Below are positions 26,571 to 36,982 of a stretch of 64,000 nucleotides of DNA, one piece after another. The DNA is from Onchocerca volvulus (taxonomy: Eukaryota > Nematoda > Chromadorea > Rhabditida > Onchocercidae). Where the stretch lies: the NCBI GenBank assembly GCA_000499405.2, contig HG738140.1:2561024-2625023 (forward strand), written 5' to 3'. The number at the start of each line of letters is the position of its first letter. Position 1 is the stretch's first letter. Position numbers and translations under genes: made by a program. The notes below the pieces were generated by a model. That model was not told the DNA's origin. It searched no databases and saw only the letters and a program-made list of their open reading frames with translations.

Positions 26571-26780
26571 GTTAGTTCCTCTGTATTATACTTTTCAAAT
26601 TCGAACTTTAAGTTTTTTTTTTCAAGTATTTAAGTTTCAAACTTTGATTTCAAATTTTAATTCATACTTTTAATTACATTCTGTCAATCTCCATAATCTT
26701 CAATATGTTAATCCTTCTGTATTATACTCAAGTTTTCAAATTCAAGCTTTAATTTACCTTTTGTCAATATTTATAATAGT
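26571..26780. repeat. Imperfect tandem duplication
   Basis: GTTAGTTCCTCTGTATTATA at 26571 recurs as GTTAATCCTTCTGTATTATA at 26707. Both are followed by TTTTCAAATTC and, further on, TNTGTCAATNT. The second copy is shorter than the 136-bp spacing, so an internal deletion is likely. Confidence 0.5.
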
Positions 26781-27434
26781 GATCTTTTTTTATTAGTTAC
26801 TTTTCTTGAAAATTCTTTATTATCAGGTCAATATGTCAATACAGTTGTAATTTCATTAATCTCTTTTTTCTTTATGGGTATTATTATTCTCTTCCTGTGA
26901 TTCTTCATTATCATTATTTCTTTCTCTGTTAATTTTTTGAAATTAATTTGAAAACTTTCACTGAACAATTTTTCTTTCTTTAATACTGCTACAAAAAATG
27001 GGTTAATTGTTTGCCTGAACTGTTTCGATGCTAAATCTATTCTATACGAAATGAATTCATCAACGGTGAGATTCCATAGATATTCCACAGATATGCATTG
27101 TTCTTAGTTCTAAAATAAGCCATTATATTACAAGAAATCATCCTATAGCAGATGAAAAATTGTAAATAACTTTTCATGATCATGATTGATACATATTTAT
27201 AATTATTATTTAAATATGCTTCAATGAAAATTTTTTACACTTTTTTTCGGCGAGAATTTTTGCTGCAAAAATAGCAAACAAAAATGCTTTCTTGAAGGAA
27301 AAGAAAAAATTGCATCAAGTTTTGAAACAATCATTGCAAAATTATTATAACGATCTTTTTCATACATTAATTCATTCTGTAACCATATCATTGATTAATT
27401 GATGTATTTCTCAAACTTTTACATATATCAAATT

Positions 27435-27502
27435 ACCCTTGATTGATTTCTTATTTGATTTCAAAATGACCCTTGATTGATTTCTTATTTGATTTCAAAA
27501 TG
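27435..27502. repeat. Perfect 34-bp tandem duplication
   Basis: ACCCTTGATTGATTTCTTAT plus 14 further bases, ending CAAAATG, occurs twice without a mismatch (27435-27468 and 27469-27502). Identity of the copies means the event is recent or the sequence is a local assembly or replication slip. Confidence 0.9.
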
Positions 27503-27767
27503 AAGTGTGCAGTCTTGTTATAAGAAATAAATAATCAATAAAATAAGACAAGTTGATTTTAGGTCATTCAATTCATTATGTTTTTTGCGATTAGCGATAA
27601 TAAGCTTTGATTGGTGTCCAATTAATTACACAAAATATCGTCTGATAAAGCTCTCTTCTGTACATTATGTTTTTAGTTTTGCAGCATTTCAGCTTGCATT
27701 CTGCAAATTGTTATTGCTATTTTGTGATATTACGTAACATCAATTGAATAAATGAATTTGGTTGCAG

Positions 27768-27877
27768 CATCAGATGAAGGAAAATTCATTAATCCAATCA
27801 GGAGGAGAAAATTGTGTAATGACAAATTTTTGTCACAATTAAAGAAGCTTAAAGTTATTTTTCACAGGAGGATTTAA
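27768..27877 (+). other. Possible alternative last exon of the Tudor gene
   Basis: After a GGTTGCAG acceptor, a 35-codon open stretch begins in exactly the phase left by the exon ending at 25789. It starts ASDEGKFINPIRRRKL and is rich in Lys and Arg before a TAA at 27875. Used instead of 26163-26200, it would replace an acidic tail with a basic one. An open run this long has a modest chance of occurring randomly in such A/T-rich DNA, so it remains a candidate. Confidence 0.35.
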
Positions 27878-29014
27878 GGTAACTTCTGGTTATTTAAGAA
27901 GAAGTTGTCAATATTCTCGTGAAGATAGATTATTTGGTGGGAATTTAGCGATGTTATTTATTAATTTCAATATCAGTAACGTTAAATTTGTCTATCTAAT
28001 CATTATCATTTTTTACTAAAATAGAAAAGTGAAGAAGAGAATCAATGATAAAGAAGGATTTTTTTTTTTTTTGATAACAAAGATTGATAGTTTTTGGTAA
28101 TAGCCAAATTCTTGTTAATCAATGAAAAAATTGGATTACTTGATAACAGTAATATCATTTTTATCATTAAAAAAAAAAAGTGATTTCTCATCAAATTTCA
28201 TCCTTTAATGATTATTATAAAATATGAGTTGTACACAAAAATAGGAATTATGCAATTGAATTTATTGCTAAAAATAAAATTAGGAATTGTATAATTATTA
28301 TTATAAATCTATTCAAAATTTAAAAATGTCACAGAATCTTTAGTATTATCGATAGAATTATCTGACAAGAATTGAAATGATTACTGATCAGTCAATTTTT
28401 GATAATTGAGCTGTGGGAAAAAAATTTCGATTCGATTTTTTTACTTTAAATTAATTTTATTACTGAATCCATTTTATTTCGTTCGAATTCAACAGAATAA
28501 CACTTTATTTTGCTAATTTTTATAATTTTAGTTTAATAGCAATTCTTCTCATTGTCGGTAACAGTATGACAAATTTTCCTAATCGGTATACTTAAGTTTC
28601 ATTAAATTAATTATTCTAAGTGACACATATAGAATAACTACAAAGATCAATCGATTCTAGTATCATTTACACATGTAAATTTCAATGAAAAAAAGATTTT
28701 TGAATTATTTATAGCTTTAAAACTTTTCCAAAGTTTTCTTTTTATTAAAACATAACAGCTACTTTTCATTATATACCGTAAAATTCTAAAAAAAATTTAT
28801 ATTTATATATTTGTATAAATAAAGTTTAAGAAAATCTGCCCTATGCACTTTTGGATATGTCTAAAACTTTGAAATTTGAATACACATTTTTTCCTTCTAT
28901 ACTAGAAAATATAAAATTGTGAGAATTTTGCTCATTTCTAATTATATAAATTTAAATAGTTTAGTCATTATTTTTCCAAGTTCAAAAAATTTTCGCCAAT
29001 TTAAATAATTCAAA

Positions 29015-31063
29015 TTATCTTTCATTTGAATCTATATTATCCGTATTTGTAGTACTGTTTCCGTTGCTAATACAACTATCACCTTGTTTTCGGACAATCT
29101 TTTTATGCTTCATACGTCGATTCTGGAACCATGTCTTCACCTGTGTAAATAAATAATTCCTAATTAATTTTATCAAATAAAATCTTTAAATTTAATTTTT
29201 CAAATTAAAATTATCAAAATTTAATTAAATTTTTTTATAAACAATTATCGTTTTTAGTTATTTCTAAAGTATACCTGTGTTTCACTTAAATTCAAAATTG
29301 TTGCAAGTTCGATACGTTCTGGTGTTGATAGATATCGTTGTGTTTCAAATCGTTTCTCGAGACCTTGTAATTGTTGATCCGAGAATACGGTACGTGCCTT
29401 TCGACGACGATATGATTTACTGGCTGATACCAATCGTAATGCATCAGTACTAGTTGAAGCTGCCCAAAAATGCGGAAATACTGCTGCTAAAATATTTTTA
29501 AAATAAATTTATAAATTCATTTATGTATTTAAAAAATTTTTTTACTGAACCCGTAATTTCCCAAATAATAGAATAATTTTGGAAAATTTCGCGATAAAAT
29601 AAACTTTTCGAAAGTTTGTCTCGATGATAGAAAAATTTTTCGAAAATTCCGCATTGAAGTGTTTTTCGAAAACACTAAGAATTGTTGAAGCAGTAATATT
29701 ACTCAAAATTTATTTATTTTTTTAATAAAATTTATGAGAGGAAAATTATACGCTATTAAGCAGAGATTTGTAGAAAATAATCAAAAAAAGCTCGAAGAAA
29801 ATTAAATAAAAACTAATAAAACTATAAATGATCAATATCACATTATTAGTAATAAATACTATGAAATATAAGGATGAAGATGTAGCATGAAAACTAACTT
29901 TAAAAAGTTGAAATTTACATTAGGGAAAACAAAAGTGCTTGAAAAAAAGCTTGAAATAGTTAAAATTTACATTGGGAGAACAAAAAGGCTGGTGTAAAAT
30001 TATTATCGCCATTAAGTGATTAAATTTCCGATTAATTAAAACAAATTTGAATAAAAGATTCCGATTACTAATACGAATTTTTCCCAATAATTTAAATTAA
30101 TTTTGGAATTAATTTTTGCCGAAACAATTCCAACTATGCTGCATAATTTATATTTCAGTATTGATAATAATAAGAGAGAAATGAAAATGATATGATTTTG
30201 AAGACCCAAATATCATTCGTTATTTGAATTCATTGGCTATTAGAAAAAATTTTTGCATTATACAAATTAAAAAAAAAGTTAGAATTGAAATTTGAAGGTC
30301 AGTTATGCAAATTAAGAAAGTTAGAATTAAAGCTTGAAGATCAATTATACAAAATAAGAAAATTAGAATTAAAATTCGAAAATGAGTTATGCAAATTAAA
30401 AAATTTAGAATTAAAATTTAAAAAATTATCTTTTAAAAAATTAAAACATTCCAAAAAAAAAAAAAAAAAAAAAAATTCGTAAGAAACTAAAAAGATCAGA
30501 ATTAAAAATTTTCAATTTGATTATAACCTTTTAAAAATTGAATATTTTGCAAAATTCATTTAAAAAAAGAAAAAATGAAACTAACCTGATCTTTGGGCCA
30601 TTAAAAAACTTTGTTCAAAAGGTAATACAGCAGCGGTTGCAGCAGCAGCACAATTCAACCAAAGCGGTATTGTTGTTGTTGTTGTTGCTGCTGTTGTTGT
30701 ATCACGACATGCCAATATTGATTTGTCATCAAAATGTGATCCGACCGTAATGCTATCATCATTTTGATCAGATTTTCGATCCAGAAATGAATCTGATTGT
30801 TTCAGCAAATTAATTGCTGTAGTAGTTGGATTTAATGATAGTGATGATGATAAATGATGTGGCATACAGGTTTTATCAGTAGTTTGTAATGCAGCAAATA
30901 AACGATTACTATTAGTTGTTGCTAAAGTTAATTGAGAAGAATTTGAAGTTGTTGTTTCTAATTCTTTTTCAGGAATTGGATTTTTACCGAATGATGATGA
31001 TATTCCAGCATATTCACCACCATCAATTTGTGAATGATTTTTCGGATCAATAATACCGGATTC

Positions 31064-31098
<35 letters not shown>

Positions 31099-31348
31099 TT
31101 GCTTGTCGCAATAAATGGCTGATCGAAAAATGCCTGACACTAGCGACTACTCTTGGACTAGGAGCGCTTCTTGGCTCTGCCATACAAATATTTGGCGAAT
31201 ATTTCTTCCACCGCGTAATCTCAAAATTCATCAACTCAATCGTTACCGTAATCATGTCAATTTTAATGCTAACAAAAAGGGGCGGAGCTTGGTAAGCACT
31301 CAATTTGTGATGGATTGGATTAAAAAGGGAGTAAATACTACTACTCAT
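29015..31348 (-). CDS. tab-1: Bsx/Bsh-class homeodomain transcription factor
   Basis: Nuclear DNA-binding regulator expected in neuronal specification. Exons: 31348-30586, 29486-29275, 29140-29015; 366 aa if the first ATG is used. The homeodomain spans the second intron: it begins [20 protein letters not shown], continues [12 protein letters not shown] and ends [14 protein letters not shown], with Gln50 and Asn51. The [13 protein letters not shown]...QRYLSTPER pattern is that of vertebrate BSX, fly Bsh and nematode TAB-1. The N-terminal part carries FSISHLL, an EH1-like Groucho-binding motif, at about residues 76-82. It also has a 12-Ser run encoded by a (GAT)n tract and Ser/Thr-rich filler. 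A second possible start at 31183 ([10 protein letters not shown]) keeps the EH1 motif. Intron 1 (1,099 bp) contains a coding-like minisatellite. Family call is secure; the start is less so. Confidence 0.92.
29907..29993. repeat. 52-bp direct repeat in homeobox intron 1
   Basis: GTTGAAATTTACATTAGGGA at 29907 recurs as GTTAAAATTTACATTGGGAG at 29959. Both are followed by (A)ACAAAANNGCT. Two copies only. Confidence 0.6.
30279..30430. repeat. 42-bp minisatellite in homeobox intron 1
   Basis: Copies start at 30279, 30321, 30363 and 30405 (the last partial), an exact 42-bp period. On the plus strand every copy is open and reads as 14 residues, two heptads: [42 protein letters not shown]. It is antisense to the homeobox gene and lies in its intron. 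There is no splice or start context that would make it a gene. Confidence 0.85.
31060..31096. repeat. (GAT)n microsatellite coding poly-Ser
   Basis: About eleven GAT triplets run on the plus strand. On the minus strand, in the homeobox frame, they read as TCA serine codons, giving about 12 serines. Length variation between individuals is likely. Confidence 0.9.
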
Positions 31349-31367
31349 CGCTAAGGGGAGGTAACTA

Positions 31368-31448
31368 TTCGTGGATTATTTTTCTCTCTTTCTCTCCCTT
31401 TTTCTTTCCCTCTCCCTTTCTCTTTCCTCTCCCACTTTCTCTCTCTTT
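31368..31448. repeat. Polypyrimidine (CT-rich) tract
   Basis: About 80 bases of nearly pure C/T (TCTCTCCCTTTTTCTTTCCC and similar) end 20 bp upstream of the homeobox ATG. On the transcribed strand this is a purine-rich GA tract. GA-rich sequences are common near animal promoters and can bind GAGA-type factors; that role is inferred. Confidence 0.7.
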
Positions 31449-32225
31449 GCAAATTCACTTTATTGGATAAAGTTACGAATTCGGATATGTTGATTATTAA
31501 TTCCTGAAGTGAGATTTCTTGATAATCGAAGACGTACACGTGTAATTATCGTAATCTTATCCAATTTTATGAATTGTGAATGAAAAAGCAAATTGTAATC
31601 ATTAAGATAATTAATTTATTGTTTGCATCTATGCATGACTTTTCAAATTCAAATCTGTTAAATGATAAAATGAAATTAGTTCTTGCGAATTCGTTTAGAT
31701 TCAACAATTTCTTTGATTTTTAATTAAATTTAAATGATTTCGAAGCAAATCTTAAATTTTTTCAAGTAATAAATTAATTTAATTGTAATAACTAATTACT
31801 ACAATTTCTTCAGTCATCGAACAGAAACTTAATTTTGTGTCCTTAAAATGCATTAGTAGTACTACATTTAGATATGTGATATCTACTTCTCTAGTAGCGT
31901 TTTTGATATCATTAACACCTTTATTTATCAGTATTTATTTTATTTCAACAGATTGACATTTGAAATTCAAAAAATAACTTTTTCCGTTTTCTTAATTTTT
32001 GATTTTCATTTCGACTTAATACTAGTTGATTGAATTTTTAGTATTTGAATTTAACTATGAGAATTAAAAAAAATTTTTTTTCAAGCAAAAATTCACAATC
32101 ATCATTTTAGAATAAACGAATTTCATTATATTGACAATATCTTGCTTCGTTTCATTTTTTTTTTTAGTATCGTAATTTACAGCTTTAATTTGAAGATATT
32201 AGAAAGATACGACAACACAAGGAAG

Positions 32226-32400
32226 CATATAATAGGCCAAGGGATCGTTCGAATAATAACAAATCAGTAATAGCTGCTCTGCTCTGGGGCATCACAGCCT
32301 AATGGGCCGACTAATTAAGTTTCCATCTGAAAAGCTCTATCATCTTCTAACAACCCACTTTTCTTCTCGCCTTTTAAGATCTATCTTTCAATACAAAATG
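32226..32400. promoter_or_regulatory. G+C-richer island, candidate enhancer
   Basis: About 175 bases with markedly more G+C and fewer homopolymers than their surroundings lie roughly 0.9-1.05 kb upstream of the homeobox start. The island includes GCTGCTCTGCTCTGGGGCAT and a TAATTAAG homeodomain-type core. No convincing open frame crosses it. A conserved control element is an inference from composition. Confidence 0.3.
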
Positions 32401-32616
32401 TAAACTAACTTTATTTTGGAATTGAAGATGAGAAGGGAAAAAGGCAATTACTGCTTTAAAGGCTCTCATCTTGTCGAATTAGTTGCAAACTTACTAAATG
32501 CAAAAAGATTTCTTCGAGCCTTTTTAAGCCTTATTCATAAATTCACTTATTATATTGATGAAATAGTGGAAAATTCTAAAAGTCGAATGTTTTCCCCCTT
32601 TTTTTTTTTCAATTAA

Positions 32617-32816
32617 TTATATTATCAAAATATATTAAGCATACTAACACTTTGTGATAATATTATCAAAATATATTGGATATACTGACACTTTGTGATA
32701 ATATTATCAAAATATATTGTGCATATTAATTACTATCAGTGTGATAATATTATTTAAAATATATTGGACATACTAATTACTAACATTTTGCGATAATATT
32801 ATCGAAATATATTGGC
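32617..32816. repeat. 41-49 bp tandem repeat, five copies
   Basis: GTGATAATATTATCAAAATA recurs at 32654, 32695, 32741 and 32790, with a first diverged copy at about 32617. The spacing grows from 41 to 49 bp through small insertions. Each copy contains the self-complementary core ATAATATTAT. Confidence 0.85.
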
Positions 32817-33039
32817 TGTTAATGATAATATTACAGTGATATGAACTGTAATATTTTGATAATATTTCCATAATTTCATTAAACATTCTTATAATTAATA
32901 TGCAAAAAAAAAAAAAAAATGGGCAATATTGTGAATTTCAAATTACTTTAAACTAATTGCCCCATTATCAATAACTACTGCAATCAAAGCAATGAAAATT
33001 TAATAATTTTATCTATTAACAAAAAAAAAAAAATCATTC

Positions 33040-33480
33040 CATCATATGATAATATCAGCATGATATTAAAGCTATGAATATTAAATTTAAAAAAAAACTA
33101 TAAAACGCATTTCACTTATCAAATATTTGAAAATATCATATTTATCATATTTCATCCACAATTTCAATTATAATGCCTATTTTCCCATTTTTTCTTCAAC
33201 TGATAACGACATTTTCAACTGATAAAAAAAGTTTTCTTAATTGATAACAGCATAATAACATCTCATCTGATTAATATCCAATATTGTATTATGTTAATGA
33301 TAATATCAGAATGATATTAAAGTTATAAATATTAGGTTGCATTTCATATTTAATCCACAATTTCAATCATAATGCTTATTTTTTCAATCTTTCTTCAACT
33401 GATAACAGTATCTTCAATTGATAATAACATTTCTTTTCCAACGAATAACAGCGCATGACAACATCATATCTGATAAATAA
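33040..33480. repeat. Direct duplication, two diverged copies of about 180-240 bp
   Basis: The string TGATAATATCAGNATGATAT at about 33047 returns at 33298. Each copy continues with TCCACAATTTCAATNATAAT, TTCTTCAACTGATAAC and a run of GATAAC words, ending near ATCTGATNAAT..CCAA. The first copy has extra A-rich insertions. Confidence 0.75.
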
Positions 33481-34355
33481 CCAAATAAATTATTTTATCT
33501 ATTAACAGGAAAAATTTTTATTGTAAGATTATTATAATGCAAATGATATTACGAATCATATGTTATTTAACGATAACAATTATTTAATCATGTCTTTTTC
33601 ATTTTTTGCTTTTTGTTCATTTTCATGTGACATGCGACAAATTTTATGCATATTTTTTATCAATTAATCGTATTATAATAGATGAATGGCATCGATGTCG
33701 CATGCCATGCGTTGCGATTGTTTGATAAATTAATTCACTAACATTTCGCTGTACTCATTAATGTGTGATAAAAATTATTGGAAAATGAACAATGAATCAT
33801 TTATTTTCACAAAATTATTTCTTGAAATTTGATGAAAATACATTGATTTCGCAATAGATAAAAGTGATAAAAATGATAAAAATGATAAAAAAAAAGCTGA
33901 TATCTTATCCTCTCTTTAATGCTTATACATAAAATTTTAATTATTATGCATCTGAATAATATTATAAATGTATTTGAACAAAATCTAGTAATACCATTAT
34001 TGATTTAACAACAATCAACAATATATTTCATACATTTAATAAATCGATATATTAATCATTTAAGTTCTAAAAATTCCACTAAATTTATTGCTATTTCCTG
34101 GAATTAAGTCATATTTTTGATGAAAATTTCTATTAAAAAAAAAAAAAAAAATTAACCCTAATTTCAGAACCATTTTTGCTTGAATGTAAAATCAAATTTT
34201 AATTTTCAAAAAAAAAAAAAAAATCGAATCAAAATTAGGAAAAAAAAACAGAGAATGACATGATGGTGCAATTAATATACCTTTGACATTTATTAATTAA
34301 AATAATATGGACAATTAGTTTGCTTTTTTAGTTTTGCTATGAACAAGTTAATTTA

Positions 34356-34431
34356 GGCATAGGCCTGGCGCCGTTATTGGAAACCATTGATGTCTGGACC
34401 GGTTACGAGCATTAATTGTTGCGGTTTTTCT
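34356..34431. promoter_or_regulatory. G+C-richer island with GGCGCC
   Basis: This 76-bp patch (AGGCCTGGCGCCGTTATTGG and following bases to GTTGCGG) contains AGGCCT, GGCGCC and ACCGGT palindromes in otherwise very A/T-rich DNA, 3 kb upstream of the homeobox gene. It is noncoding as far as can be seen. A regulatory role is only suggested by composition. Confidence 0.2.
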
Positions 34432-36982
34432 TTTTTTTTTTTTTGTTAATTTCACCAAAGAATCATTTAGGGGTGTAGGAAATTATTTAATGGAACAGAG
34501 AGCAGACTAATAATTAACATAAATTATTCTTTGCTGATATCTTTTAGAGCTAAAATTTAAATTACAGCCTGAAATTTTACTTACGAACAAATTTAATTAT
34601 CTCAAGAAATTATTTTGAAAAAGAAAAAAAAAATAGATAGATTAGTTAGAATTTTCAAATGATTTGATAAATTTAATTAATGTATTAATTAATAAAAAAT
34701 AAGTTTAGTAAATCTTTAGAAATTATGATCACTTAAAAAATTATTTTGTAAAAATGAATAAATTAATTGTAATTTTCAAATGATTCAATCAATTTAAATT
34801 GATATATTAATTGATAAAAGTAAATTTAGTAAATTTTAGAGAATAATTTTTACATCTTATCTATAGATGCTGCAAATTATTGATTAGATGAAATTTTGAA
34901 TAATATATCAGCGATAGGTCAATGAAAAGTTTTTAATTAAATTTAATTAAAATGCAAAATTAGTTGGCAGGAAATTAGGAAAATGAAATTATCAATTTTT
35001 GTGCTCAAATACTTTCATCGATTATGAAAATACCGTATGTATTGTAATTGAAAATGAATGATCAAGAGAAGGCATAAAGTGGATTATTAACGATTGATAG
35101 ACGGGATAAATAATCCGAATAAATTGAAATATATAATTTACGCAAAAATGCATACATTGAGGATTATCATTGGAAAATTATTAAAATGCGCTTAATTTGA
35201 AGTGCATCGTTTTTTTTTTTTTTTTTGACCTTTGACACCTCTAATATTGTTTTTGAACAATATTAATCTTAAAAAAAAAAAACATAGAAAACAAAACAAG
35301 TGGAAAGATAAAAATGAACTAATTTACAGAGTAAATTGTTGTGTGACAAATGGTGCAAGTTGATACTGTAATTACTGGACCACTGTGCAAAATTGACATA
35401 AACATAACAAATTATGTCTCCAATCTATATTGCGTACTAATTGACCTCTTCACCCTCATTTCATCATATTAGTCACACAAAAATATTTTTGCTCTTCGAT
35501 AATCCCGAAAAAAAAAAAAAAAAAAAAAGAAAAAAATTGCGGAAATTTTGAAATTTTAAATTAAAATTTTAAAGTATAATAAAAAATTATGGTAATAATT
35601 TGAAAATAATTCGACTTAATCCAATGACATATGAATCTATCATGCTTTTCTAAATTTGGTACAGCTAGAATTGAAAATAACCACTAGAAGGATGATTTTA
35701 TCGACGAAAAAACTAGAGAAAAACAAAGTTTTATTTTTTTTTTTGAATAAAGTCAACTTAGACAACAGGCGAACGAAAAACACTGAATCATTATTTGAAC
35801 TACAATCTATTAATTCCATGAAAATCTGTTTTTTTTTCTTTTTTAAGTGTTTTGAGACTATTTACGTATAAACACTTGCAATTCTAAAGAAATAAGGAAA
35901 TATTAATTCAATTACTCTTTCTTTTTTTTTTTTTTTTGTGAATTAAATCAAATACAAATCATTACAGTAATTATATTAACTTACGTATGAAATTTTCGCT
36001 GATTTACGAAAAATAAAAATCGCTTTAACTATACTCAAGCATTAATCTTTTATTTAATGCGACAAAAAGTGCATACCTTTGCAAGAAAAATGGCACTTGA
36101 ACGATTAAGAGCACTTGTAAATAAAGGTAAGTTGTATATTAAACAGGTCATTTAAAGGCCATCTTGATCATTTGAATGATAAATGTGTTAAGACCACTTC
36201 AAATGGATTACTCTTTTCAATCAGTACGAATCTTCAAAAGGCGGCTCAATCAAAGGATGCACAATTAATTAAGTGCATTTCGACAATACATGCAATATCG
36301 ACGTATATGCATGCATATAACATACAAAGATTGCTAATAATATAAATGTAATGTTATTGAAATCCGAAATTGCAACAGCCAAATACAATCATCCTGCAAA
36401 TTATTACTTGAAATTTAATCAGCGAGTAAATTTTCATAATGATTGATTAAGAATTGTACTGTAATAGATTTGTTAATTTAGTTATTGCATTGCAAATTTG
36501 AAACTTGAATGAGATCAATGATAATGAAAATATTCATTTATGTGTCATTTCATGTTTCATTTAAATGTAACACTTATTTCTTGAATTCTGAAATTTCATT
36601 TCATTTTACATTTGAATAAAACATTTAAAGAAGTTCCATGCCGAACATTTCTAACTTATAATTTTCAGCTCAACAATATATCCACAACTTATACGAAGTT
36701 TCAATTCTCTAAATGGCGATTTCTCCGCTAAATATTATACCCATAGTAATAGATATAGTACACATACAAAAAAATAATTAGATTAAAGCACATTAAAATG
36801 TAAAATAGAGCTTGAAATTTCATCAGTGGCTGAAACTGTTTACCATTTAAAAACGTGTTTTAAAATCTGACTGTTAAAACTGCAAAATTTTAAAAAATAT
36901 CTAATTAATTGTCAACATATTACTTGCAAAACAAGAAACTGCAAAACTAGAATAAAACAATGTTCGAAAATGAAATTTTCAG

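Larger units (their letters stand above)
26201..29014. other. Convergent intergenic region
   Basis: This lies between the 3' ends of the Tudor gene (+) and the homeobox gene (-). An AATAAA at 26448-26453 is a plausible poly(A) signal for the Tudor transcript. It also holds an imperfect duplication (26571-26780), a perfect 34-bp tandem duplication (27435-27502), a possible alternative terminal exon (27768-27877) and an 86-codon minus-strand open frame at 26828-27088 with no recognised domain. Confidence 0.5.
31349..36982. other. Upstream region of the homeobox gene, no supported gene
   Basis: 5.6 kb separate the homeobox start from the WDR83 stop. Next to the start is a pyrimidine tract (31368-31448). 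Two G+C-richer islands (32226-32400, 34356-34431) stand out as possible control elements. The rest is A/T-rich with tandem repeats at 32617-32816 and 33040-33480 and A/T runs at about 32905-32919, 34136-34151 and 35507-35528. Open frames here are short and low-complexity. Confidence 0.55.

Noticed and set aside
30285..30482. Plus-strand 65-codon open frame as a gene
   Set aside because: It is just the 42-bp minisatellite followed by an A-run, with no splice or start context; kept only as a repeat and a finding.
30958..31140. Minus-strand frame with a poly-His run
   Set aside because: It is the shifted frame of the (GAT)n tract inside the homeobox exon, whose own frame gives poly-Ser and continues into EH1 and homeodomain sequence.
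31115..31354. Plus-strand 79-codon open frame opposite the homeobox exon
   Set aside because: It is the antisense shadow of the first coding exon.
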